Of a DNA stretch of 64,000 nt, positions 1-13,999 are shown one piece after another. The stretch comes from Vermamoeba vermiformis. Lineage: Eukaryota; Tubulinea; Echinamoebida. How positions within the stretch are numbered: position 1 is the stretch's first letter; every line of letters begins with the position of its first letter. The stretch covers positions 124,001 through 188,000 of the forward strand of contig JBEWZL010000006.1 in NCBI GenBank assembly GCA_045837725.1, read 5' to 3'. Below the pieces are notes generated by a model, which saw nothing but the letters and a program-made list of their open reading frames with translations, had not been told where the DNA came from and made no database searches. Made by a program: the position numbers and the translations under genes.

Positions 1-89
1 TTCAGAGGATATTTATTTTAAAACATTAAATAAGTAAACCACAAAGTGGCAGGACAAAAAAGTTCGCGTTGATCCGCTTCGAATCCAAT

Positions 90-1752
90 CTAGTTCTGCA
101 TGTCCAAGTTGATTTCTAACGAGACATAAGGGTAGAACTTTTCGTTGGTGACCAAACCAGAAGGAGCTTGAGAATCCAAGTCTTCATCATTAGCCAAATT
201 GCGACCCATGTGCTTGTACATTTCATTCAGAGTGTCACGCAACTTCTTCTCTTGCCTCTTCTTGGGCTATAATAGTATAATACGTATGAGACCGACGGGT
301 ACTATTAATTCATATAGGTCTCAAGCCTTACCAGAATCAACATAGCTTGGAAATCTGCGGGCAAACCGAAGCGCAAAACTGATTCAACGAAGCAGCGAAT
401 GCACTTCAAATGAATCCAAGCAATAAATGCTTCAGCAAAGTTTGTCTTACACCATCGAGAAAGATTTCGCTAAACAAATAACATTAATATCCCTCTTCAT
501 GTAATGTTGTCAATGTGACAGCAATGAGATCCGTTATTGTTATGTAGTAATATTTGAAACACGTACCTTTTGTCTATCTCGCTCGGTGATTTGTTTTTTC
601 TTGGCCTCAGGATCGATAATGACAGCAGGCTCATATTTACGAACAATAAACTTGTGTTCACGAGCAGCGTTCTTAAAATCATCGACAGCGCGCTTGAACA
701 GAACAACGCACCACAATCCGTTTTCACCGTCTTCGAATACTTTGCGACTTGAACGAGGCACGACATATTGAGCCAATGTCTCGTATTTTGTGAGCCATGT
801 TTGTTCTTCGGATCTGGCGGCAAATTTAAACAATAAATATCATTGCAAATTATCAAAATATTATTTCGGCATTATTTACCTGTTGACTACAACGAAGAGA
901 GTTGTAAGATTTGTGCTTTCAGTAACGTCTTCTTTTTTAACAATATTTCCAAGATCTCGGGCAATAAGTGAGCCACTACATTTTAAAAAATTAGAAAAAT
1001 GCTCAAGAGCAGCAAAGTAAATATTATGATACGAGGGAATTAATATTTTGACGAGATCCGTTAATTAACGTAAACGTACCTTTCTTTTTTCTCTTGAGCG
1101 TGAATAGATTGATTCAAAGTGTTGTATTCCACGGCTTTTTGTCTCAATTCTTCGTCCAATTTGCCCACGTTCTAATAAACCATTTAGCAAATATTTATCG
1201 GATATTTTTTGAAAAGTCGACTAACTTCTTTCTCGCGTCAATTCCAACGGATGTATCAATTTGTACAGCTCTAAAAATTGTATAAATGCGTCCTATACTT
1301 ACGGCATGAACTAAATCAACGAGCTCACGCAGGGATTTTCGTCTCGGGAAGCGAGCATCCTCCCACTTGAATCGTGTCAAGTATTGATCGGCGTTGGCTG
1401 TTTAAAACAATTCGGAATGATAATTAACATCAGGAAAATTATAATTATTATAGCAGAGCAACTTACTGTCAATAATAGGGATATTAAACTTCTCTGGCTT
1501 TTTTTCCATTAAATCAAATAATTGTTTGGCGATCTTTCGAGTCATATTTTCAACGTACATATCGATTTTGTTTAATTCATCGCTCAATTCCATCAATGAG
1601 TTCAATGTGCCGACTTTGAGGTCTGGTATTTCAAATTTGTTATTTTCCTGCGATAGATCCTTGAACTGCATTGTTTGTCTGTTCAGGTCACCGAACACAT
1701 CCGGAGATGTCTTCTTAGGCACTGATATGAGCCAGAATAATTTATCCTCCAT
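90..1752 (-). CDS. ATP6V1C: V-type H+-ATPase subunit C (seven-exon gene)
   Basis: Subunit C of the cytosolic V1 sector, which links V1 to V0 at the membrane of acidic compartments and takes part in reversible pump assembly. The first exon (ATG at 1752) reads [14 protein letters not shown] and then [24 protein letters not shown], close to the family signature. Later exons give [45 protein letters not shown] and [11 protein letters not shown]. The last exon ends [15 protein letters not shown] before TAG at 90-92, close to the usual family C-terminus. Seven exons are joined by introns with GTAAGT- or GTACG-type donors, and an AATAAA-like signal on the minus strand lies just past the stop. The length matches the family. 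The assignment is secure; exact junctions are by eye. Confidence 0.93.
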
Positions 1753-1996
1753 ACTTTTGTTGCTTGAAAGAGCTCTACAACAACAATATCGTCGTTGGCG
1801 TATTTCCGTTTACTTTTCAGATGGATTTGCCCGTCAAAATTTTCTCGTTACAAATTTGACGACCAAATTTTGCTCGGGATCGAGACCGTTCTCTGAAAAA
1901 ATTTTGCTTTGCCGGACATTCTTATAAGTTATTTAGTTGTAAAGGTGACCACGACTGGTTTTTATCATTATACAAGAACTCGATCAGGAGATCTAG

Positions 1997-4214
1997 ATGT
2001 CCCGCCGAAACAGTATGTGACGATTAATTATGCTTTATTATATTATATGCTATTATTTTTTATGCGTTATTAACGATTGATAGGAAACAATCGTAATAGA
2101 GACGAGCCCGAGCATCCGAACGGTAATGAACCGGAAATACAAAACGGTCACAACGAAGAGGAGAATGGCTCCGATAACGATGGAGAAGAAGTTGTATCAG
2201 TATTAGACCAAATATTTGATGATTTAAATGAAAAGAGGTAAGCGGATCGTCACTTTCCTAAAAAGATCCCTCATAATTTTTTTTAATTCTTTGGTTTTCG
2301 CAAAATTACGTGATCGTTAGGCATCCTCATAACATTGTGTATTAAATAATATTGTGTAATATTATAATAATTCCTATTCAATAGTTGTGAATTTGATCTA
2401 ACCCGATCCATTTCTCTAGGTCTTCAACTCGCGAAGCAGCGCTTGAAAAGTTATGTAATCAATTACGATTGCATTATAATTTTGATATGGTTCACGAAAG
2501 GTATGTTCGGTGCTATTTTTCGGAGCTGCAGGATCCCCCACGAAAATTATTTAATTTTTCAGAAGCAACCTTTATGCGACATACATTCTATTCAGCTACA
2601 TTTATTGTACATAATCAAATTATTCGCTAGATCACTGTCTTTACGGAAAAGGTTCCGATTAAATTTTATCGATCACGAAATCTGACAATTCCTTTGCTCT
2701 ACAGACGCGAGACTATCGTCGAGGCTATTAAACGAGCACTCAAGCGAGGTGGATCACATGAACAAGTTCTTGGCTCCAAACTCAGCTCTTTAATCACGAT
2801 CACGATCGGAGCTGGTTGCTATGTAAGCAAAATTTTCATTTAGGCCTCTTGTATTACGAAATTAATAGGCCATAATATACCCTTGCAATATTAAAATAGC
2901 TGGATCTGACTTCGTTACCATACTAGGACATTTACTTGGATTTGCTCGACTTTTTCAGGACAATTATTTTGCAAAGCAATGATGCTCACGCCACAGCTTC
3001 CGTAAGTAAAATATACTATTGACCTAACACATACTCTATCATATGCTTATGCTGCCATAAATGCTCATCGTCCATTATTTTTTTCTTCTTCGATTGTTGA
3101 CCTTATTTTATTAGGCTATTGAAGCTCTTGCATTGAACTGCTTTATCGCCGGTGAAACTGAAGCGGATACTCAACAAGCCATGCAATTAATCGCATCAAT
3201 CTTCGATAAGACTCGTTCTCAGACTCCAGTTGAAGTTTTAGAAGCCGCTTTGAACTCTTGGGGCTTACTCGCTACTGTTGCTCCTATTGAATATTTGGTC
3301 AGAAAAGAACTTAATACGTAAGTTAATCCATACAATTGGTTAGGAGTAATTTTCTTTCGAGTTTTACTAATCTTCGGTCAATGTTTAGTCAAGTCAGATA
3401 CTTCGTCAAGTTATTGGACGACAGTGATGTAGATATTAGAGTATCAGCCGGACAAAATATTGCATTAGTGACTAGCCTCTTAAACTCCAACTTGATCGAT
3501 CAACAAGACAACGATCTGAGAAAACAATTGAAGCATTATACTGACGTTGAAAAATTGCTCGATAGATTGTATGATATTCGACATGATAGACGAAAGAGCG
3601 TATTCTCGCAAAAAGAAAAGAAATCAATGCGACAGGATCTGAAGGAAGTCGTTGAAATTATTGAGGTAAGGATCTCGCATTACTTCGCGACCTTTAACTT
3701 GAAGATATTGAATTAGGACATTATATTAATGGTATTTTATGATTAGACTGGCAAAGAACCCACAGAAGTAATCACAATTAAGCACCAGAAGTTTACTTTC
3801 GAAACATGGCCTACTTTGCGACAATTGGATTTCTTTAGAGACGTGTTGGCTCAAGGAACACACATTCACTTTGAAGTAAGTATTTGCCGCCTAAAATGAA
3901 CTTCTTTTTGCCAGTTACCGATCGGATGCGCTTTCCAGTACGCGGACCCGAAAAAATCGTTTTACTGCAACGTTTTTGCGCTTGAAATGAGAACTGTACT
4001 AATTATATGCATTTAGCAAAACGAGCTCCTATCAGACATCTTTGGCTTGGATATCGAGCACGACCTTGTGAATAAGAACTTGAGTGCGATTGAGAAGCGC
4101 ATGACTTTCTCGCCGAACTCGCCTTATGCCAAGGACAGGACACAGAACTTAATGAAGGACCGCGCCGTAAAGAGCGCGAAGACTGGCTCGATCATGTACG
4201 AAGATGACTTCTAA
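1997..4214 (+). CDS. IFRD family protein (interferon-related developmental regulator)
   Basis: Homolog of IFRD1/IFRD2, helical-repeat proteins linked in animals to transcriptional co-repression and, for IFRD2, to inactive ribosomes. Exon 1 is tiny (MSRRN). It is followed by an acidic segment and then STREAALEKLCNQLRLHYNF, ETIVEAIKRALKRGG, LDLLDFFRTIILQSND and IEALALNCFIAGETE. The C-terminal IFRD motif is present: RRKSVFSQKEKKSMR, then TIKHQKFTFETWPTLRQLDF, and NELLSDIFGLDI. Translation ends MYEDDF before TAA at 4212-4214. About nine exons. The gene is divergent from the V-ATPase C gene, with about 240 bp between the two start codons. Family is clear; cellular role in this organism is inferred only. 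Confidence 0.9.
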
Positions 4215-4667
4215 GCCCAAGCAATTGATCTGAGCTCCATAGAGCTTTTGAACCAAAAATTTTGTTTATTACTATCTTTTGCGAATAAAATATTATTTAT
4301 TTGAAAACATGCTTGGATCAGAGTTTGTTTCTGCCTATGTACGGTTAACATCTGAAACTTCCCTTACTAAAATCCTTCGTTCGACCAGCAATTGCAAGAC
4401 CCCAGCCGTAGCCATATGTTCACTACAAATTGGTTAAGTAGAGTCTACTAAAGGTAGTAACAGTTCGGAATTTTCAGCACGTGGCAGCGAACAAGCAGAA
4501 AGAAAATTTTCGTTCTGATTTTGTTCAAAATAATTGTGTAAAGTAACGAGCATATCACTGTTCTGTATTATATAAGTTATTTGCTCCTTTGTATTGTTAG
4601 TTCAATCACTCGGCTCACTCCGATCTGGACATCTGTTTGCAAGCATTAATTAATCAAACAGAATAGC
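4215..4667 (+). other. Intergenic, IFRD gene to Rab14-like gene
   Basis: The first 80 bases hold AATAAA-type signals that fit the 3' end of the IFRD gene. The remainder must contain the promoter and 5' UTR of the downstream GTPase. I see no further open frame or RNA structure here. Confidence 0.4.
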
Positions 4668-5937
<1,270 letters not shown>

Positions 5938-6080
5938 TACTTGGTCTTTTTTTGTTGCTGATCTAGAATTCTGTGGACCATAACATTGTAAATAAAATAA
6001 TAACTAAACTATATTTAACACGACATAATGTTTCATTAATTTACATGCTTGCGTAATACAGGTTGATCCGGATCTTGCCT

Positions 6081-6876
6081 TTATTTCTTCGTTAGGCCTA
6101 GTCTCTTTCGTTCTTCTTCAGTCTTCGGACAATAATCATCGCTAGGTAACTTAACTCCGGAATTTTCGGGTGTTGAGACTTGGATCATGACCATGTCGTC
6201 TGTCAACAAGAGTTCAGCCGAAATCCGGAGGATGCAGAGACTTACTTTCGATTTTAACTTTATGTGTCCGTTGTCTCGGTCCCTTATTAATAATTTTTCT
6301 GTCCATGTCTGCGTAGACGCCCTCTCCTACAATTTTGCGGTTAGTTCAGCGTCACTGGATCTCCTTCATCGTTGTAACACTTTTCTTGCAGCCATTACCT
6401 GTCTCTAGTATAATTTTATAATGATGCCACGGGCAATTCAACACTTTATGACCGCCGAAGTCCTGTGGAAACACAAGCATCCGTTGTTAGGCCAGATGCA
6501 CCAGATAAATTTAATTTTGCTATTATAAAATGTCAATATATACCTCAATATCAGATTGCCATAATGGACCTTCCCCGTCGAAAAGTTAGCCTTCAACTTG
6601 AAAAATAATATCTTCCTATTTTTCTTCTCGCTTACCTCCCATATCTTCATGAGTTAAGGAAAATTGATATTACCGTTATAAATTCGTAATATTAAAAGCA
6701 AGGATACGGTAACAACGCCCATCCATGGCGTAGATTCGCTGATCATTTAAATAAACTAGCACCAGCGTTCTTCCTTCAACCTCAATACATTTCATCCGTG
6801 AATTTTTCAGTTGTGATAGCGGCATTACATTGTGCCAAGTGGGTGCTGCACTCTCGACTGCTTTGTTGACTTCCAT
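6081..6876 (-). CDS. Rieske [2Fe-2S] domain protein with two tiny exons
   Basis: Soluble Rieske-domain protein resembling RFESD or the small ferredoxin component of bacterial oxygenases. The cluster ligands are visible only after splicing. Exon 1 (6708-6876) ends ...YAMDGRCY plus one base. A 9-nt exon (6636-6644) and a 26-nt exon (6544-6569) complete CYHMGGPLWQSDIE, giving C-x-H. The next exon reads DFGGHKVLNCPWHHYKI, giving C-x2-H. A 72-nt intron then joins LETG to EGVYADMDRKI. The last exon ends RLGLTKK before TAA at 6081-6083. The ATG at 6874-6876 is the first in frame. No targeting peptide or membrane segment is obvious. Electron-transfer role is inferred from the domain; the partner is unknown. 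Confidence 0.8.
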
Positions 6877-7414
6877 CACGACAATAAATTAATGATCTGT
6901 CCGCAACCGAAGCATCTTGGCCTCTTTTCGTGCCAATCAGCATTTCTATTACCGAGCGAAACGTAGTGCCTCGGCAAATTATCATCAAAAAGGACCTAAA
7001 TACGTTTTGAATTTATTCGAAGTTTCGTCGTGGTCGACGAGCTTTACGTAACACGTATTAAATTACTCATTGTCCTGGCTGACTAGAAATATTAGCGACT
7101 ACATGAGCCAACTATAACAATCGCTATCTGTCTTTTGGCTAAAGGGCAATCTCGTGGCAAATTCTTTTCTTTTCCAATTTTCGATTAAAATTGTACGAAA
7201 TAAGCAAACGACTACCTCTTTTAGTAAATGAGCTGAAACTGTTGGATTATTAGACCGTCATTTTACTCTTATCATCCATTAACAATTCTGTATCGAACAC
7301 AGATCAGATCTACGCGAGAAAAATTAAAACCTTGGTAAATACGATTCCATAAACTTAAACTTACACTAACAATTGTGCCAAACTAATATCAATAACATAG
7401 ATACTTGAATCATT
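6877..7414. promoter_or_regulatory. Intergenic between divergent genes
   Basis: Separates the start of the Rieske gene (minus) from the start of the four-pass membrane protein gene (plus), so it should hold both promoters. I see no convincing open frame, RNA gene or clear TATA-type element; short open frames here look like chance. Confidence 0.35.
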
Positions 7415-7828
7415 ATGGCTGAAGGTGTTGCACTTCGAGTTTTCTTCATGATCGGCTGCTCTTTGCTGCTAGTTTGGGGAGTCATGTCTATCGTCTATTC
7501 AGTGATTGGAAGAGTCGTTGTATTTGATGGACAAATCAGCGGTGTCGCCAATCCGATAGGCCTAGCAGCGGGAGTGACAGAGGTCGTCATGTTCATATTT
7601 GGCATGTGGGGAGCGGGACGGATCGCGTCATTTCCTCTCATCTTTTTTGCCGTACTGGCTGTCTTGCTACTCGGTCTGAATATAGCTGCACTTACTTTAT
7701 ATCTCATACAATGGCCCGTAAGATTCATCGTTTTGGACTTCATTTGGTACTGCCTTGCGATCGGATTCCTTATCATTCTGTTTGTTATGTCTCTGGTTAT
7801 CTCTAGAAGAAGCCGACGACTCTGTTAA
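7415..7828 (+). CDS. Small four-pass membrane protein, function unknown
   Basis: Intronless 137-residue protein. Four hydrophobic stretches span roughly residues 5-32 (VFFMIGCSLLLVWGVMSIVY), 48-65, 72-98 and 104-128, and the end is basic (SRRSRRLC). The overall form recalls tetraspan proteins, but I see neither the CCG motif of tetraspanins nor a claudin or MARVEL signature. Translation starts at an ATG after CATT with no in-frame upstream extension, and an AATAAA lies about 45 bases after the stop. Codon use is like that of its neighbours. I do not recognise the family; it is supported mainly by its length, hydrophobic pattern and UTR signals. Confidence 0.6.
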   Translation: MAEGVALRVFFMIGCSLLLVWGVMSIVYSVIGRVVVFDGQISGVANPIGLAAGVTEVVMFIFGMWGAGRIASFPLIFFAVLAVLLLGLNIAALTLYLIQWPVRFIVLDFIWYCLAIGFLIILFVMSLVISRRSRRLC

Positions 7829-9968
<2,140 letters not shown>

Positions 9969-10196
9969 ATTATTTGATCGCCTACGAGCATCTTGTAATA
10001 TTAAAAACCCATAAAAATACACAAATTAAAAAAATATCGAGTCCTTTATTCAGTTCGATTGCTATCTTTACGCGGCAGGCGAAGCCTTGCTTCTTGCTGC
10101 AGCAATGTGACATTCTTATGGCGTGAACTTGCTTCGCGGCTGTTCGCTCAAAAAACAATTTCAATTTTCGTTATCAGCACAAGACCACAACTTTTC

Positions 10197-11326
10197 ATGA
10201 GCAACTCGAGCGTTCTATTCGAACAACTCCCTTTGGAACTTAACGTTCTTATCATCAAATTACTCGACGCTCACACTTTACTCGCGTAAGAAGTTAAATT
10301 TTAAAATATTTATTTTTAAATTCAATAATTAATGTAGGGCATCCGCAACGTGCAAACGATGGCTAAATAATACCAAATATATCGTAGATTTAGATATTTG
10401 CCTCTGCAAATCAAGACAACCTGATACTGATCTAGATGCTGCAATCGAGCGTGTATTAGCGAATTTTGCGCCGGAGAATCTTCGCTCTTTAACTATCAAA
10501 CCGTACCTTAACAGTGAGAATCCGGTAATGGCAAGTAAGTTTTCGATGATTAACACTACCGCCTATTGAGCCTCTTTATTTATTATTATTATTACTAGGC
10601 TTTGTTTCAAAATTAACACGCTTAGAGTCCTTGACGATTTACGACACTTTCTTGTCACCAGCGGTGGACAAGTTAACGCATCTGAAACATCTGAATGTAG
10701 TTGGAAAGCTAGCGTGGGGCGACAGATTAGGAAAGTGTATTGCTAGCTGTACTAATTTGGAATCACTCGCCTTTCGTTGTGGACCCAGTTCTTACCAATC
10801 GTACTCGTTTGAGGGTGTCAGATCTGGAGCACTGAAGAATTGTACGCGGCTACAAGTATATGATGCTAATGGCAGGTTAATGCGGTTCGATTATATTGGC
10901 GAATTAACACAATTGAAGCAATTACATTTGGAGCGCGCCTACATTGACGACGAAATGTTCGAACACCTTGCAAAATTGACTAATTTGGAAGTGTTGAGCT
11001 TGGCTGGATTGCGAGCAGATGTGCCTGCTAACTATGAGTTAGACGAATCGATGGAAATGCCAGAACCACTTGGAAACCCAAATCCGATCCGTAGTTTGCG
11101 GTACTTAACTAGCTTACACAATTTGACGTATTTGGATATATCAGGGGTAGTTAAGCCCTTTATAGACGATTTTAACCTATTTAACTCTGAATTTGACGTG
11201 GCTGAGCTTTTAACGAGTCATTGGACAAAGTTGAAGAGGCTTAAGATTACAGGTACTAATATTGGCGAGTCTAATGCTGCTACATTGCAAAGTATTGATG
11301 GATTGGCGGTAGAAATTATTTGCTGA
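10197..11326 (+). CDS. F-box / leucine-rich repeat protein
   Basis: Likely substrate-binding subunit of an SCF ubiquitin ligase. The N-terminal F-box is split by the first intron: SVLFEQLPLELNVLIIKLLD, then ASATCKRWLNN (exon 1 10197-10285, exon 2 10338-10534). The third exon from 10599 carries irregular LRRs: LTRLESLTI, LTHLKHLNVV, CTNLESLAF, LTQLKQLHL, LTNLEVLSLAG, LHNLTYLDIS and WTKLKRLKITG. It ends VEIIC before TGA at 11324-11326. Some repeats lack the usual spacing. Function is inferred from domain order; the substrate is unknown. A second F-box gene lies at 60-62 kb but pairs the F-box with ankyrin-like repeats instead. Confidence 0.85.
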
Positions 11327-11561
11327 ACATGTTATACCAGCGTGGCTTCGAAACAAGATTGATCAAATTGGATCTGCTTGTTGATACGTTCAACATTTAA
11401 TCGTACGAATAAATATTTATTTCGTGATAATACCTTACTGAAACAACGCAAGGACTCAAGAGATCTGCCGCTGGTTATTTTCGACATTTTTTAAAAAAGG
11501 ACGGAAGATTACCACAACCACAACGACATAATTTACTTTATAAGGCACGCTAATTGCTAAT

Positions 11562-13758
11562 ATGAGACGAAATGTTGGTATTGCCGGGTTACAAAATAGG
11601 CAACAACAGGCTGTAAGTGAAAGCTCTGATAGAAGGGCTTCTTCTACGAATACAATAATAATAATAGTGGAATTTATTTAATATTAATTACACGTGTATT
11701 ATTAGTGTTGACGCAATACGCGTCGGCACGAATTATAATTCAATTTCGAATTTTCTTATTTATTTAATTTAGACAAAATTCAAAGAGACCGGCAATGAAA
11801 TAGCCAAGGTACAATCACAACAAGTAAGTAATAAATTATTATTATAATAATTATTCGCAAATTAACTCGTGACAGGTCCAAGAACAGATGGCGAAGTTCA
11901 AGGAGAAGCTGGAGCAGTTCGCTTTGAAGCATAAGAAGGATATTAATAAGAACCCTCAGCTACGACAGGAATTTAATCAAATGTGCGCGAAGATTGGAGT
12001 CGATCCGTTAGCAAGTAAGAAGCCGATCAAGACCCGATCTAGACCCCATATTAATTTTATTGTCTTTAGCTCACAAGGGTTTCTGGGCGCAGCTTCTTGG
12101 AGTAGGCGATTTCTACTACGAGTTGGCTATACAGATAGTTGATATCAGTCTCAAGACACGAGAGATTAATGGCGGCTTGATCTCGATCCGCGAAGTTTTG
12201 CAAAGACTGAATAAGCTACGAGGAGCAAGTGCGCAACAAATCAGCAAGTAAGTATTATTTGCATTGCCGATGCCAGTACGATTGATATCTAACTGATGTT
12301 AGGGATGATATTGAACGAGCTGTTCAGAAGCTCAAAGTACTCGGCGAAGGGTTCAAGATTCTTCACATTGGCGCGAAGAGAATGCTTCAAACAGTGCCTG
12401 GCGAGCTCAACAACGATCAAACGAGCATCATCTTGTTAGCCCAAGTAAGTTTTGACACGTACCGAAGTCACCTCGTGGACTTTTTTCATCTACATTGCGC
12501 AATAGTAATCGTTCTATTGTTAGAACAAAGGTTACGTCACCATTGCAGAGGTCACTAAAGAACTTGTCTGGGACGCAGCACGTGTCGAATATGCCTTGGT
12601 AAGTCTGTTTTAAAGTCAATTCGATTTGCTCGAGGCAAGGCTGTCCGAAAATTCCCCAGTGAATTGTTTGAAAAGCCAATGAGGTTATTTTGAGGTGATA
12701 TTCTTGCAACGTGCCTGGGTTTGGGGCGACTCGAATTGGAAGCGCCTTAGCCGATCAACAAGGTTTCGTGGTGTAGTTGGTTATCACGTCTGCCTCACAC
12801 GCAGTAGGTCCCCGGTTCGAGTCCGGGCGGAACCATTTCTTTTTTTGCATTGCTCTTTGCCACGGTGTTTCTGCCCAGCGTTCTGTTTGGCACCTTGGTT
12901 GGTTTGAAGGTTGCAACCAAATTTCACTTTTGGTCGTGCTCGACTTGCTGGACTTTTTTGGGCACAAAGCGTAGGAAATTAGGCAAAAGGGTTACGACTG
13001 CAGCCGCGAATACCGGTTTGTCTGCGTGTTTGCTAGCTTGGGGGTCTGTCTTTTCGCCCACTCCAATGACAAACGCCTTAAACCCTCAACAACGGCTCCG
13101 TAGTATAATGGCTATTATATTGGATTCTGACTCCAAGGATCCCGGTTCAATTCCGGGCGGGGCCTCTCTTTTTTGCCTGTGTCGGTGCCTTTTGCGCTTC
13201 TCTGGTTCTTGTTTATCAATGGTCATTCTTTCCGCGGGTCAGGCTTCTGCTCGGGAAGAGTTGAGCTTCTTGTGGATTAACTCTTTGGCTTACGCAGCTT
13301 TGCGAAGTCCTAGGATTTACTGAGTGCGAAACGACCTTTGCAAGTTGTTGCGGCAAGTAGTGACCCGAACACGAAATTGCTTTTCGTCTCGGGCACGACC
13401 ACACTAACAAGAATGCACCGCTTCCCGTCCGATCAGCGAAGTTAAGCTTGTTCAGGCCTTCTTAGTACTGGGGTAGGAGACTACCTGGGAATCGGAGGTG
13501 TTGTGCTCTTTTTGCTTTTTTGTATGATCTCGTATTGTGCCCTCGTAGTCTTCCCTCGGTTGCTTTTTCCACGTTCGCAGCGGATCGGATCTGAACTTTT
13601 TAGTTTGATCTGGTATGGCGGTCACTAATTTATTATTGTCACAGCACACAATGATGCAAGAAGGCATGGTCTGGCTCGACACGCAAGCAGGTGGCTCTGA
13701 AAGTTTATTTTGGTTCCCGTCGTTGTACAGCCAGATCAACAAGGTCGAAATGAATTAA
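11562..13758 (+). CDS. SNF8: ESCRT-II subunit SNF8 (VPS22/EAP30)
   Basis: Winged-helix subunit of ESCRT-II, which sorts ubiquitinated cargo into multivesicular bodies. Seven exons: MRRNVGIAGLQNRQQQA, then TKFKETGNEIAKVQSQQ, then the coiled QEQMAKFKEKLEQFALKHKK. Next come HKGFWAQLLGVGDFYYELAI, GGLISIREVLQRLNKLRG, KLKVLGEGFKILHIG, and NKGYVTIAEVTKELVWD. The last exon (13645-13758) completes LHTMMQEGMVWLDTQAG, FWFPSLYSQ and TAA at 13756-13758, as in animal and plant SNF8. Introns 1-5 are about 50-160 nt. Intron 6 (12599-13644) is 1046 nt and contains two tRNA genes and a 5S rRNA gene on the same strand; its donor GTAAGT and acceptor TTGTCACAG are normal. Confidence 0.93.
12762..12835 (+). tRNA. 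tRNA-Val (anticodon CAC)
   Basis: A 74-base cloverleaf. The acceptor stem GGTTTCG pairs with CGGAACC (one G-U), and the discriminator base is A. The T arm is CCCGG/TTCGAGT/CCGGG (811-827 within 12.7-12.8 kb), giving a clear B box GGTTCGAGTCC. The anticodon loop CTCACAC places CAC at 12796-12798. The outermost anticodon-stem pair is a T-T mismatch. There is no intron. A run of seven T follows within ten bases, a Pol III terminator. It lies inside intron 6 of SNF8, in the same orientation. Confidence 0.95.
12836..13093 (+). other. Spacer between nested tRNA genes
   Basis: Non-coding intron sequence that is visibly richer in G and T than the usual AT-rich introns here. I find no A-box/B-box pair that would make a third tRNA. 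The stretch 13166-13390 between tRNA-Gln and 5S has the same composition. An additional unknown small RNA cannot be excluded from sequence alone. Confidence 0.4.
13094..13165 (+). tRNA. tRNA-Gln (anticodon CTG)
   Basis: A 72-base cloverleaf. The acceptor stem GGCTCCG pairs with CGGGGCC (one T-G). The anticodon stem TTGGA/TCCAA encloses loop TTCTGAC, placing CTG at 13127-13129. The T arm is CCCGG/TTCAATT/CCGGG. The discriminator base is T. A T6 terminator follows a few bases downstream. No intron. Since CTG reads CAG, this fits standard glutamine decoding. Nested in the SNF8 intron about 260 bases after the tRNA-Val gene. Confidence 0.95.
13391..13508 (+). rRNA. 5S ribosomal RNA
   Basis: About 118 bases. 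Helix I pairs the 5' GGGCACGACC with the 3' GGTGTTGTGCTC end. The internal control region is recognisable: GTCCGATCAGCGAAGTTAAGC, then TTAGTACTGGGGTAGGAGAC, then CTACCTGGGAATC near the 3' end, all conserved in eukaryotic 5S. A T5 stretch and a T6 stretch follow immediately as terminators. This is a single copy beside tRNAs and inside the SNF8 intron, not a tandem 5S array. Exact ends may vary by one or two bases. Confidence 0.92.
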
Positions 13759-13999
13759 CGATGCACTCGAGCTTACGACACGCACCACCTTAAGAACGTT
13801 TTGCCCAACCTTAGTATGGCTACATTCAACCTCGTACAACGAATCAACTGTAGCAAAGTGGATTCGATCCAAAACGAGATCCATTTTTTCGCAGTTTTAA
13901 TGTGTCGAATAATCTCGTTAAAACTTCTCAGAAATAAATTCGCATATCTGATCCATGGTCTACACATACAACGTCGTTAGTACTCTCGTCGTCAACCCA

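Noticed and set aside
12850-13323. A 157-codon plus-strand open frame in the SNF8 intron
   Set aside because: It runs through the tRNA-Gln gene and shows no domain, so it is chance openness in a GT-rich intron.
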